In this document: positions 54,420-62,964 of the stretch, in pieces
Position numbering within the stretch: the first letter of the stretch is position 1
Layout of the letters: every line of letters starts with the position of its first letter
Assembly (NCBI GenBank): GCA_945865815.1
Contig: CAMBFR010000004.1
Coordinates: 31,604 to 95,603, forward strand
DNA from: Candidatus Sulfopaludibacter sp. SbA3
Lineage (GTDB): Bacteria > Acidobacteriota > Terriglobia > 20CM-2-55-15
Direction of reading: 5' to 3'
Length of the DNA stretch: 64,000 bases
Made by a program: the position numbers and the translations under genes
Notes under the pieces: generated by a model
Databases searched by the model: none
What the model was told of the DNA's origin: nothing
The model's input: the letters and a program-made list of their open reading frames with translations, nothing else

Positions 54420-54694
54420 GCCAGCTCCACAAGATCGATGACATCAATGACGCCGATGACGGCCGCGTCAATCGGCGCGTCGGTGTGGCCCACTGAAGTC
54501 ATCGCCGAAAACCCCTCCTGCACGGCGAGCACGCGGTCGCCGACGCCGGCATCGACGGCGTCCAGCGCGACGAACGGGTCACCTAATGGATTGCCTTCGA
54601 GATCGAGTTGCTGGACCAGGAGAATCTTCTTGCCCTCGTGGCTTTCGTCTTTCTGGGTTGCGACTACGTTACCGATCACTCTTGCGATGATCAT
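54416..54694 (-). CDS. Microcompartment vertex protein, EutN/CcmL family (copy 1)
   Basis: A 92-residue BMC-P pentamer protein. It starts MIIARVIGNVVATQKDESHE and continues GKKILLVQQLDLEGNP and FVALDAVDAGVGDRVLAVQE, the standard EutN/CcmL pattern. Pentamers close the corners of the protein shell. It is flanked by a second copy (4-nt overlap) and by ruvA (4-nt overlap). Confidence 0.92.
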   Translation of the reverse strand: MIIARVIGNVVATQKDESHEGKKILLVQQLDLEGNPLGDPFVALDAVDAGVGDRVLAVQEGFSAMTSVGHTDAPIDAAVIGVIDVIDLVELA

Positions 54695-54948
54695 ATCTGG
54701 ACCGATTCGACGCTATCTACGATCGCGACAACCGTGGCTTCAGTCGGTACTTCCTCGCCTTTGAAAGCGAAGCTCGCCTCTTTACCGCGGCAAACGTAAA
54801 CCGTCTCGCCGGCGCCGGCGCCGACGGAATCCACAGCCACGACCACTGGGCCATTGGGTAGACGGCGGACTAAGAGGAGTGTTTTTGCATGGAGCGCGTC
54901 GTCTTTTATGCTGCAGACCACGCGGCCGACGACTCTTCCGAGGTACAT
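54691..54948 (-). CDS. Microcompartment vertex protein, EutN/CcmL family (copy 2)
   Basis: An 85-residue BMC-P protein: MYLGRVVGRVVCSIKDDALH, LLLVRRLPNGPVVVAVDSVG, and VAIVDSVESVQI at the end. The ATG at 54948 gives a normal-sized protein; longer upstream extensions of this frame overlap copy 3 and are not real. It starts 1 nt after copy 3 ends. Confidence 0.9.
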   Translation of the reverse strand: MYLGRVVGRVVCSIKDDALHAKTLLLVRRLPNGPVVVAVDSVGAGAGETVYVCRGKEASFAFKGEEVPTEATVVAIVDSVESVQI

Positions 54949-54949
54949 A

Positions 54950-55222
54950 TCAGCCGTTATCCTGCGAAATCTGATCGACGATACCCACGATCGCTGCGTC
55001 GACCGGCGTGTCCTTGCATCCGTATGCCATCCGCGCGGAACTCCCCTGCACCAGCAGGACCTGTTCACGAAAGCCTGCGTGAACCGTGTCCACCGCGACA
55101 AGGTAGCCCTTTTCATCGTTCCCGTCGGGATCAACGAGGCGGCAGATCAGCAGCTTCTTGCCTTCGAGGCGTGGATCTTTGCGGGTGGCGACAACAGTTC
55201 CGATGATTCGCGCGAGAAGCAT
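54950..55222 (-). CDS. Microcompartment vertex protein, EutN/CcmL family (copy 3)
   Basis: A 90-residue BMC-P protein: MLLARIIGTVVATRKDPRLE, GKKLLICRLVDPDGND and YLVAVDTVHAGFREQVLLVQ. Three different vertex proteins in one cluster match the layout of sugar-aldehyde microcompartments of Planctomycetes and Acidobacteria. A 38-bp palindrome separates it from the hexamer gene upstream. Confidence 0.92.
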   Translation of the reverse strand: MLLARIIGTVVATRKDPRLEGKKLLICRLVDPDGNDEKGYLVAVDTVHAGFREQVLLVQGSSARMAYGCKDTPVDAAIVGIVDQISQDNG

Positions 55223-55231
55223 AAATAATGG

Positions 55232-55319
55232 CGGTAATTTGGCGTAATTCGGGGGACAGACTCCGAATTACGAAGTTCAGGAATTCGGAGTCTGTCCCCC
55301 GAATTACGCCAAATTACCG
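55232..55319. repeat. Perfect 38-bp inverted repeat with GGGGACAGACTCCGAATT core
   Basis: Arms 55232-55269 and 55282-55319 pair fully around a 12-base loop. It lies inside the microcompartment operon between the hexamer gene and vertex copy 3. It shares its core with the palindrome at 34130-34199. It may attenuate transcription or protect the upstream mRNA, setting a high hexamer-to-pentamer ratio; that is inference. Confidence 0.88.
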
Positions 55320-55328
55320 ATTCCTCTT

Positions 55329-55637
55329 TTACTTACTGCTCTTGCCAATCGGCAAAACGTCTTCAAGGTTGGAATGGGGTCTCGGAATGACGTGAACGCT
55401 GATCAACTCACCCACGCGCCGGGCGGCGGCGGCGCCGGCATCGGTCGCGGCCTTTACTGCTGCGACGTCGCCACGAACCATGGCGGTCACGTAGCCGGAT
55501 CCGATTTTCTCCCAGCCCACCAAATTTACCTTTGCGGCTTTGACCATCGCGTCAGCAGCCTCGATCATTGCGACCAATCCCCGGGTTTCTACCATTCCCA
55601 GAGCTTCACCCATTCCGCCGTCTCCCTCTCGTGCCAT
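55329..55637 (-). CDS. Microcompartment shell hexamer protein (BMC-H, PduA/EutM-like)
   Basis: A 102-residue BMC-domain protein: [60 protein letters not shown] and [20 protein letters not shown]. It forms the facets of the shell. It is the only hexamer gene here, and no BMC-T gene is seen. Confidence 0.95.
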   Translation of the reverse strand: MAREGDGGMGEALGMVETRGLVAMIEAADAMVKAAKVNLVGWEKIGSGYVTAMVRGDVAAVKAATDAGAAAARRVGELISVHVIPRPHSNLEDVLPIGKSSK

Positions 55638-55665
55638 GCAAACACTCCTTTATTGACGCCTGTTC

Positions 55666-56433
55666 CTACTTCAAATTAACGACAACTTTTTCGATGAGAT
55701 CGATAAGCTCACTGCGGGTTAGAGAGATCGTCTCCGATGGTCCGTCGGTGACAGGACACATCGGGTCCTTCGATTTCCCGTCCAAACCTTCCAACCCGTA
55801 ATACTTCTGACGCTGGACCCACAGTTTCTCGACATCTCCGGGCGAAAGCAGACGCTCTCGTCCCAGGATCTTGGTGTAAATCGAAATCTTTGCGAAGTGC
55901 TCGACCGTATCCATGCGGTTGAACGCATCCTCCAGATCGCTCCCGTATGTCACCACGCCGTGATTTGCCATCAGCAACGCGTCGTAGCTCTTGATGAATG
56001 GCCGCAGTTGGTCGCTCAGCTCCGGCGTTCCCGGGGTACCGTATTCGGTCAGCGGGATGCATCCGAGCCCGAGCACCACTTCCGAAATCAATGCCTTGTT
56101 CAGCGGGATGCCTGCTGCGGCATAAGCGGTGCCGCAGGGAGGATGCGCGTGGACGACGGCATGGATATCGGGCCGCATCTCATAAATCAGCAGATGCATC
56201 GCAATCTCGCTCGAAGCCTTACGCTCGCCTCTTACCTTGGCGCCCCTGGCATCAATCACAACCATCTCCTCGGCGCGCACGAGACCCTTATTGCACCGCG
56301 TCGGTGTGCACATGATGTTTCCATCGGCCAGCCGCACACTGAGATTGCCGTCGGTCGACGCGAGATATCCCCGGCCGTATGTCAGATGACAGAACTTTTC
56401 GATTTCGTGGCTCAGTTTTTCTTGGGAGACCAT
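55666..56433 (-). CDS. Class II aldolase (fuculose-phosphate aldolase-like)
   Basis: A 255-residue zinc aldolase. STDGNLSVRLADGNIMCTPT at the N-terminus, the zinc ligands in VVHAHPPCGTAYA, and LLMANHGVVTYGSDLEDAFN are typical of L-fuculose-1-phosphate aldolase and related enzymes. The C-terminal extension (~residues 215-255) may include an encapsulation helix (TRSELIDLIEKVVVNLK). It probably makes lactaldehyde and DHAP, with the aldehyde processed inside the shell. The ATG at 56433 is chosen because the longer frame starts in a gene-free palindrome region. Confidence 0.88.
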   Translation of the reverse strand: MVSQEKLSHEIEKFCHLTYGRGYLASTDGNLSVRLADGNIMCTPTRCNKGLVRAEEMVVIDARGAKVRGERKASSEIAMHLLIYEMRPDIHAVVHAHPPCGTAYAAAGIPLNKALISEVVLGLGCIPLTEYGTPGTPELSDQLRPFIKSYDALLMANHGVVTYGSDLEDAFNRMDTVEHFAKISIYTKILGRERLLSPGDVEKLWVQRQKYYGLEGLDGKSKDPMCPVTDGPSETISLTRSELIDLIEKVVVNLK

Positions 56434-56492
56434 TGTAAAAAGAACGGCAATTCTACTATGTATGGCGTTACGCATACATCGGGAACAAAGAA

Positions 56493-56524
56493 AATTCGGG
56501 GTCAGACCCGTCTGACCCCGAATT
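56493..56524. terminator. Hairpin after uvrD
   Basis: AATTCGGGGTCAGAC (56493-56507) and GTCTGACCCCGAATT (56510-56524) form a perfect stem with a 2-base loop, overlapping the uvrD stop region. It lies between uvrD and the aldolase gene, both on the minus strand. It could terminate uvrD transcription or be a small REP-like palindrome. Confidence 0.6.
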
Positions 56525-58730
56525 ACGATGGGTCGAGGTCGGCGTATTTCGCGATCATTTTCTTGAGGCCGTGAGAGATGAAGCTGATCGTCAGTTTCAG
56601 GTCATCGCCGCTGCCTTCGGTACGCAGGATCGTCCCGTATCCGTACTTCGCATGCTTCACGCGCGTACCGAGGGCCCACGTTCCAGCCGACTTCCTCTGG
56701 GGCGTGGGTTCGGCGGTAGCCTGCTTTCGTTCACCGCCCAGCACCTTCATCACCGCATCGACCGTGTTGTAGCTCTTTCCCTCGTATCTCACCTCAGGCT
56801 TCCGCCGGCGCTCGCCAACCTCTTCGATGAGGTTCTGCGGAATCTCTGCAAGGAACGGCGACGGCTCCGATATCTGATGCTCCTGGTTGCCAAAATATCT
56901 CCGGAAGCGCGCGGACGTCAGGTACAGCTTGTTCTCGGCGCGTGTCATGCCGACGTAAAACAGCCGCCGCTCTTCTTCCAGTTCGGCCTGATTGCCCTTT
57001 GACCGGTTGTGCGGAAGCAGGCCGTCCTCGAGTCCCATGATGAAAACCAGCGGAAACTCCAGGCCTTTCGCCGTGTGCAGAGTCATCAACGACACGGGAA
57101 CGGCCTCGTCGTACTGATCCTGATCGGAAACGAGCGCGGCGTGATCGAGAAACTCCCGTAATCGCTCGCCGCGTTCGTTGCTTTCCTCGGCGGCCGTCAA
57201 AAGTTCGCGTATGTTCTCCACGCGGGTCTCCGATTCTTCAGTGCCCTCTTCCTGAAGCATCTCCATGTACTTTGTCTGAACGACGATCTTCTCCAGCAGC
57301 GCCGAATTCGAGAGTTCCTCGGCGGCGCCCACGAATTCGGAAATCATCTTATAAACGCCGTCGAGCGCCCGGAGCGTTCGCATGGGCAACCGGTTTTCCT
57401 GGATTGCGATCTCAATGGCTCCCCAGACGGACGTACCGCGCTCGATGGCCACTTCCTCGAGCGCGTCTGTGGTCGTCTTTCCTATCGCGCGGGGCGGCAC
57501 ATTAATGATCCGAAGCAGATTGACGGAGTCGTGCGGGTTCAGCGCCACGGTCAGGTAGCTGATCATGTCCTTGATTTCGGCGCGTTCGTAGAAGCTGAAA
57601 CCTCCAACGATCCGATACTTCATGTTGTAGCGCCGCAGCTTCTCTTCAAGAACACGGGAAAGGAAATTCGTGCGGTACAAAACAGCGATGCGGGTCGAGG
57701 GATCCGATCTCTGATGGGCAAGGATGCGGTCGGCAACATACATCGCCTCTTCATCCGCGTCCGCCGCCTCCATATAGCTGATCAGCTCGCCGAGCGGGTT
57801 CTGGGTCCAGAGCGACTTGCCCTTGCGCATCTCGTTGTTCGCAACAACCGCGCCGGCTGCCGCCAGAATGTTCTTCGTGGATCTGTAGTTCTGCTCGAGC
57901 TTGATGACCTTTACCCGCGGGTAGTCTTTCTCGAACGAAAGAATGTTCTGGATATCGGCGCCACGCCAGCTATAGATCGACTGATCCTCGTCGCCCACGA
58001 CGCAGATGTTGTCGTGAAGAGTATTGAGATGGCGCACCAGCCGGTACTGCGTCCGGTTCGTGTCCTGGTACTCGTCCACCATCACATACTCGAATCGGGT
58101 GCTGTACTTTTCCGCCGCGGCCTTGTACTTGTCGAACAGTTCGACGGTCTTGAGCAGCAGGTCGTCGAAATCCAGGGCATTCGACTTCTTCAGCCGCTTC
58201 TGATATTCGACCATCACATTCGCTGTGTATTCCCACGACGGTTCCCACGACTCGTCGAGCAGATCCTGCGGCGTCTTGCCGTGATTCTTCGCATGGCTGA
58301 TACGGCCCTGAATGGTCCTGGGCGTGACGAGCCGGTCGTCGACCTTGAGATCCTTCATTGCGGCTTTTATCACCTGAAGCTGGTCGGAGTCATCGTAGAT
58401 GGTGAAGTCTCTGGTGTATTGAAGCGCCTCGATCTCGCGGCGCAATATCCGCACGCAAAGCGAGTGAAACGTGGAAATCAGCGGATCGCCGGACCTGGTC
58501 GCGCGCAGGAGGTTCTTGATGCGGTACTTCATCTGGTCGGCGGCCTTGTTGGTGAAGGTGACGGCCAGTACCTGCTCGGGCCGGACATCGCGATGCTCGA
58601 TCAGATGGGCCACGCGATAGGTAATAACGCGCGTCTTGCCGCTGCCGGCGCCGGCCAGAATGAGCACCGGCCCGTCGGTAGCCTGCACGGCTTCGAGTTG
58701 TTGCGGGTTGAGAAGCTTCGAAAGATCCAC
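56523..58730 (-). CDS. UvrD/PcrA-family DNA helicase
   Basis: A 735-residue superfamily 1 helicase. Motif Ia region: LNPQQLEAVQATDGPVLILA, with Walker A AGAGSGKTRVITYR. Motif II: VMVDEYQDTNRTQYRLV. Motif III: VVGDEDQSIYSWRGAD. Motif IV: LEQNYRSTKNIL. Motif V: LMTLHTAKGLEFPLVFIMG. Motif VI: RRLFYVGMTRAENKLYL. The C-terminal PcrA-like tail has VKHAKYGYGTILRTEG. It unwinds DNA in repair and replication restart. Length is normal. Confidence 0.96.
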   Translation of the reverse strand: MDLSKLLNPQQLEAVQATDGPVLILAGAGSGKTRVITYRVAHLIEHRDVRPEQVLAVTFTNKAADQMKYRIKNLLRATRSGDPLISTFHSLCVRILRREIEALQYTRDFTIYDDSDQLQVIKAAMKDLKVDDRLVTPRTIQGRISHAKNHGKTPQDLLDESWEPSWEYTANVMVEYQKRLKKSNALDFDDLLLKTVELFDKYKAAAEKYSTRFEYVMVDEYQDTNRTQYRLVRHLNTLHDNICVVGDEDQSIYSWRGADIQNILSFEKDYPRVKVIKLEQNYRSTKNILAAAGAVVANNEMRKGKSLWTQNPLGELISYMEAADADEEAMYVADRILAHQRSDPSTRIAVLYRTNFLSRVLEEKLRRYNMKYRIVGGFSFYERAEIKDMISYLTVALNPHDSVNLLRIINVPPRAIGKTTTDALEEVAIERGTSVWGAIEIAIQENRLPMRTLRALDGVYKMISEFVGAAEELSNSALLEKIVVQTKYMEMLQEEGTEESETRVENIRELLTAAEESNERGERLREFLDHAALVSDQDQYDEAVPVSLMTLHTAKGLEFPLVFIMGLEDGLLPHNRSKGNQAELEEERRLFYVGMTRAENKLYLTSARFRRYFGNQEHQISEPSPFLAEIPQNLIEEVGERRRKPEVRYEGKSYNTVDAVMKVLGGERKQATAEPTPQRKSAGTWALGTRVKHAKYGYGTILRTEGSGDDLKLTISFISHGLKKMIAKYADLDPS

Positions 58731-58735
58731 TACGA

Positions 58736-60586
58736 CTATTCTACTGTAACGCTCTTAGCCAGGTTTCGAGGTTGATCGATGTCGCAACCCCGGCGGACAG
58801 CGACGTGATAGGCGAGAAGCTGCAGGGGAATGACTTCGAGAATCGGCAATAGAAACTCGTTTGTCGGAGCGATTGAAAAGTAATGATCGGAGTTTTCCAT
58901 CAGGTCGGCGTCGCCTTCGTTGCCAAGCGAGACAATGATTCCGTCGCGCGACTTCACCTCCCTGACGTTGTTGAGCACCTTCTCGTAACACTGCCGCGAA
59001 TCCGCGGACGCAGGATCATAGGCGGCGAGAAACACGACCGGCAGGTTTTCATCAATCAATGCATTGGGGCCGTGCTTCATCTCTCCGGCCGGATAGCCCT
59101 CGGCGTGAATGTAGGAAAGCTCCTTGAGCTTCAGGGCGCCCTCCAGCGCGATCGGGAAATGGACACCGCGCGCCAGGAAGAGAAAGTCCTCTGCCCGGAA
59201 CAGCGCTTTCGCGATGTCTTCGATCTCTTTGGCATGTTCGAGTATGGCTTCCATCTTGTGCGGCAGTTCCATGAGTTCGGTCAGCGCGCGGCGGATCTCC
59301 TCGCCGGAAAGCCGGCCGTTCAGCTTTCCGAGATGGATTGCCAGCAGGTAGAGGCAGACGAGCTGCGTCGTAAACGCCTTGGTTGAAGCGACTCCGATTT
59401 CCGGGCCGGCCCGTGTATAGAGAACCGCGTCCGCCAGCCGCGTACTCATCGAACCCACGACGTTCGTAATGCTGAGAACCTTGAAACCGCGATCGCGAAC
59501 CATTTTCTGAGCCGCGACGGTGTCCGCGGTCTCGCCCGACTGCGTAATGACAATGAAAAGCGTATCGGGCTCCATCACCGGGTTCCTGTAACGGTATTCG
59601 CTGGCGTAGTCGACTTCGACGGGCAGGCGGGCGAACGACTGTATCATCTGCCTGCCGGCCAGCGCCGCGTGCCAGCTTGTTCCGCAGGCGAGGATGCAGA
59701 TTCGCTTGAAACTCTTCCATTGCTCGTCCGTGAACGCCACGTCTTCCAGGTGTATGACATTCGCATCGAGCGAAAATCTTCCCAGGACGGTATTGGAGAG
59801 CGCGGTCGGCTGCTCGTAGATTTCCTTGAGCATGAAGTGTTTGTATCCGCCTTTTTCCGCCATGACCGGATCCCAGGTGATTTGCTGGAAGTGCGGCTCC
59901 CGTGCCGCCCCTGATGCCGCGAGCAGCCGCACGCCGTCTCGCGCCACGACCGCTATCTCGTGGTCGTCGAGGAAGAGAATCGATCGCGTGTAAGGCAGCA
60001 TGGCGGGAATGTCGGAGGCGACAAAGCCTTCGCCGTCCACGCTTCCGACAACAAGCGGCGCGCCTTCGCGCACGGCCACGACCTTCTGGGGATCGTCGGC
60101 GGAGATGGCGATGAATGCGTAAAGACCCTTCAGCTCGGCAATCGTTTTCATGACGGCCGTCTCGAGATTCCCGGCGAAGTGCTTCTCGATCAGGTGCGCA
60201 ATGACCTCGGTGTCGGTCTCGGTCGTGAACTGGTGGCCTTCATCGATCAGCTTCTTCTTGAGGGCGATGTAGTTCTCGACGATGCCGTTGTGCGCCACGA
60301 CAATACGGCCCTTGCAGTCGCGGTGAGGATGGGCGTTTTCTTCCGTTGGCCTGCCGTGCGTGGCCCATCGTGTATGCCCCAGGCCGAATTGGCCGGTAAT
60401 GGGAGCACGCTCGATCATGTCTTCAAGATTCTTCAGCTTCCCGGAACAACGGCGGATCTGGAGGTTCTTGTCCTGAACGATCGCAATACCGGCGGAATCG
60501 TAGCCGCGGTATTCAAGAGATTTGAGGCCTGCCATGATGATGGGGACAGGATCGCGGGGTCCAACGTAGGCAAAGATTCCGCACAT
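58736..60586 (-). CDS. glmS: Glutamine-fructose-6-phosphate aminotransferase GlmS
   Basis: A 616-residue enzyme making glucosamine-6-phosphate from fructose-6-phosphate and glutamine, the entry to UDP-GlcNAc. Cys2 in MCGIFAYVG is the glutaminase nucleophile, which fixes the start at 60586. The glutaminase domain has YRGYDSAGIA and GHTRWATHGRP. Two SIS domains follow (ACGTSWHAALAGR; ITQSGETADTVAAQK; GPEIGVASTKAFTTQ). The C-terminus ends RNLAKSVTVE. It lies next to glmU and uvrD; no glmS ribozyme is seen upstream. Confidence 0.97.
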   Translation of the reverse strand: MCGIFAYVGPRDPVPIIMAGLKSLEYRGYDSAGIAIVQDKNLQIRRCSGKLKNLEDMIERAPITGQFGLGHTRWATHGRPTEENAHPHRDCKGRIVVAHNGIVENYIALKKKLIDEGHQFTTETDTEVIAHLIEKHFAGNLETAVMKTIAELKGLYAFIAISADDPQKVVAVREGAPLVVGSVDGEGFVASDIPAMLPYTRSILFLDDHEIAVVARDGVRLLAASGAAREPHFQQITWDPVMAEKGGYKHFMLKEIYEQPTALSNTVLGRFSLDANVIHLEDVAFTDEQWKSFKRICILACGTSWHAALAGRQMIQSFARLPVEVDYASEYRYRNPVMEPDTLFIVITQSGETADTVAAQKMVRDRGFKVLSITNVVGSMSTRLADAVLYTRAGPEIGVASTKAFTTQLVCLYLLAIHLGKLNGRLSGEEIRRALTELMELPHKMEAILEHAKEIEDIAKALFRAEDFLFLARGVHFPIALEGALKLKELSYIHAEGYPAGEMKHGPNALIDENLPVVFLAAYDPASADSRQCYEKVLNNVREVKSRDGIIVSLGNEGDADLMENSDHYFSIAPTNEFLLPILEVIPLQLLAYHVAVRRGCDIDQPRNLAKSVTVE

Positions 60587-60611
60587 GAAGAAAAGGATAC
60601 CAGAGAGCCGG

Positions 60612-61985
60612 TTATTTTTTCTTTTTCCGCACCTTTGCCCAGCCTGCTTTCGTGGCTTGCCGGCCACGGGCGATCGCGAGCGCGTCCGCCGGAACGTCGT
60701 GCGTTATGGAGGAACCGGCAGCCACGTATGCTCGTTTTCCGATGCGGACCGGAGCAATCAGCTGCGAGTCGGTTCCGATGAACGCTTCATCTTCTATAAA
60801 GGTGGGATGCTTCTGCTGCCCGTCGAAATTGCAGGTGATGACGCCGGCGCCGATATTGACGTCCTTGCCGATGGTGGCGTCGCCCAGGTATGCGTGATGC
60901 TGAGCCTTCGTCCCATCGCCCAGACTCGATTTCTTGATCTCGACGAAATTGCCGATCTTGTTTCGATCTCCAATCACCGCGCCCATGCGCAAGTGCGCAA
61001 ACGGCCCCACCGAAGTATCTTCGCCCACCACGCTGTCGGCGATAACGCATCCTTCAAGCACCGTGACGCGTGCGCCGAGTCGCGAGTTTGAAATTCGCGT
61101 ATACGAATGAATCGCCGCGTCGTCACCGATGAAGCTTTGTCCGTAAATCTGCACGGAAGGATAAATCACCGAGTCCATGCCGATCTGCACATCGGCATCG
61201 ATGAACGTGCTGTCCGGATCGACAATGGTCACGCCTTCGGACATCAACGACTCGCACTTCCGCCGGCGCATTACTCGATCCACAGCCGCCAGTTCCTGCC
61301 GCGTATTGATTCCGGTAATCTCGGCCGGATCCGGAGCTTTCCATGCGGCCACCGGCAATCCCTGGTTCACCATGATGCCGATCACGTCGGTGATGTAATA
61401 CTCACCCTGCGCGTTCCTGTTTTGGACTTTCGTCAGGGCTTCAAAAAGAACCGGGGCCGAAAACAGATAGATTCCCGAATTGATCTCATTGATCTGCAGT
61501 ATCTCGGGAGACGCGTCGCGGTGCTCGACAATCGAATCGATTTCGTTGTCGTTGCGCCTGACGATCCTGCCGTAACCGGCCGGGGCCTGCACGTCCGCTG
61601 TGAGCACCGACGCGCGATATCCGCCCGCACGATGGAACTTCACGAACGCTTCGAGCGTTTCCGGACGAATCAGCGTCACGTCGCCCGGCAAAACGAGGAG
61701 ATCACCTTTGTATTCGGTAAAACTATCGCGCGCTACCGTTGCGGCATGGCCGGTGCCCAGTTGTTCCTTCTGTTCGATGAACCTGCACTGGCTCACGGAT
61801 TCCTTCACCTTGCCGGCCTGGTAGCCGACAACGATGTACACGTCGCCGGCAACCATTCGAGCGGCGCGCACGACGTGTTCGAGCAGCGTGCGGCCGGCCG
61901 CTTCGTGAAGGACCTTGGCTTTCCGGGATTTCATGCGGGTGCCTTTACCCGCGGCGAGAATCAGGCTTCTAAGATTCGCTTCCAC
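60612..61985 (-). CDS. glmU: Bifunctional GlmU
   Basis: A 457-residue enzyme with an N-terminal uridyltransferase (LILAAGKGTRMKSRKAKVLH; NEINSGIYLFSAPVLFEAL) and a C-terminal left-handed beta-helix acetyltransferase (hexapeptide repeats from about residue 250; MGAVIGDRNKIGNFVEIKKS; KAQHHAYLGDATIGKDVNIG). It makes UDP-GlcNAc from glucosamine-1-phosphate. The C-terminus is lysine-rich (WAKVRKKKK). It lies 25 nt upstream of glmS on the same strand. Confidence 0.96.
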   Translation of the reverse strand: MEANLRSLILAAGKGTRMKSRKAKVLHEAAGRTLLEHVVRAARMVAGDVYIVVGYQAGKVKESVSQCRFIEQKEQLGTGHAATVARDSFTEYKGDLLVLPGDVTLIRPETLEAFVKFHRAGGYRASVLTADVQAPAGYGRIVRRNDNEIDSIVEHRDASPEILQINEINSGIYLFSAPVLFEALTKVQNRNAQGEYYITDVIGIMVNQGLPVAAWKAPDPAEITGINTRQELAAVDRVMRRRKCESLMSEGVTIVDPDSTFIDADVQIGMDSVIYPSVQIYGQSFIGDDAAIHSYTRISNSRLGARVTVLEGCVIADSVVGEDTSVGPFAHLRMGAVIGDRNKIGNFVEIKKSSLGDGTKAQHHAYLGDATIGKDVNIGAGVITCNFDGQQKHPTFIEDEAFIGTDSQLIAPVRIGKRAYVAAGSSITHDVPADALAIARGRQATKAGWAKVRKKKK

Positions 61986-61991
61986 TAGTTC

Positions 61992-62963
61992 TCACAGTCC
62001 CGCCATTTCGAACACGGCGCGCGCCAGGCGGTCCGGGTCGTGACGAATGGCTCCCTCTTCCGCAAGCAGATCGCGTTGGGTCAGTTTGAGGCCCATCGCC
62101 TCCAGCCGCTCACGATCAATTTCGACCAGTTGAGCTTTTTCCGCAACGTACTTCTTAAGGATGGCACCGGATGGCGGCCTGTTATTCAGCAGGATGTGCG
62201 GAAACAGAAGCTCGCCGCAATGTTCGTTGAGCGCCTCGACATGGTCCGCCACCGAATAGTGATCGGTCTCTCCCGGCTGGGTCATGATGTTCTGAATATA
62301 GATCCTGGTCGCTTGCGAAGCCCGCACCGAATCGATGACCTCTTTGACGAGCAGATTGGGAATCAGACTTGTGTACAACGAACCTGGACCGATTGTAATA
62401 ATGTCGGCCTCCGCGATTGCATCGAGAGCGCCCGGGAGAGGCGGCGCGTCGGGCGGGTTCAACTGAATCCGGCGGATGCGTTTTCCGGAAGCGGTGATTT
62501 GTGTCTCACCCTCCGCCACGCTGCCGTCCTCGAACTCGCCGCGCAGCGACACATTGGAGTTCGTCGATGGATAGATCACGCCCTTGATCGCCAGAACTTC
62601 CGAGGTGTGCCGCACCGCTTCGGCAAAGTCGCCGGTAACGGAGGCCATGGCCATGAGAAAGAGATTGCCGAAGCTGTGATTGTGCAACCCGCCTTCGCTG
62701 GTGAACCGATAGCGGAAGAGGCGCGACATCAACCCCTCGTCTTCCGAAAGCGCGATCATGCAATTGCGTATGTCGCCCGGAGGGAGCGCGCCAAGTTCTT
62801 CGCGCAATCGGCCGGAGCTTCCCCCGTCATCGGTAACCGTCACGATCACGGAAAGCTGGGCAGGAGTGTTCTTGAGGCCGCGTAGCAAGGTGGCAAGCCC
62901 GGAGCCGCCACCAATCGAAACAATCCGCGGGTTTGTTAGATTGACTGCCGTTTTAAGTCGCAA
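61992..62963 (-). CDS. YvcK/CofD-like gluconeogenesis factor
   Basis: A 323-residue protein of the YvcK family. IVSIGGGSGLATLLRGLKNT, then TVTDDGGSSGRLREELGALP and PGDIRNCMIALSED, are hallmark segments, along with IITIGPGSLYTSLIPNLLV. YvcK binds UDP-GlcNAc and links carbon flux to cell-wall synthesis in Firmicutes, which fits its place beside glmU and glmS. Confidence 0.92.
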   Translation of the reverse strand: MRLKTAVNLTNPRIVSIGGGSGLATLLRGLKNTPAQLSVIVTVTDDGGSSGRLREELGALPPGDIRNCMIALSEDEGLMSRLFRYRFTSEGGLHNHSFGNLFLMAMASVTGDFAEAVRHTSEVLAIKGVIYPSTNSNVSLRGEFEDGSVAEGETQITASGKRIRRIQLNPPDAPPLPGALDAIAEADIITIGPGSLYTSLIPNLLVKEVIDSVRASQATRIYIQNIMTQPGETDHYSVADHVEALNEHCGELLFPHILLNNRPPSGAILKKYVAEKAQLVEIDRERLEAMGLKLTQRDLLAEEGAIRHDPDRLARAVFEMAGL

Positions 62964-62964
62964 C

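Noticed and set aside
57531..58775. 414-codon plus-strand open frame
   Set aside because: Antisense shadow of the UvrD/PcrA gene with high GC third positions.
60587..60611. glmS ribozyme upstream of glmS
   Set aside because: The gap to glmU is only 25 bases, too short for the ribozyme.
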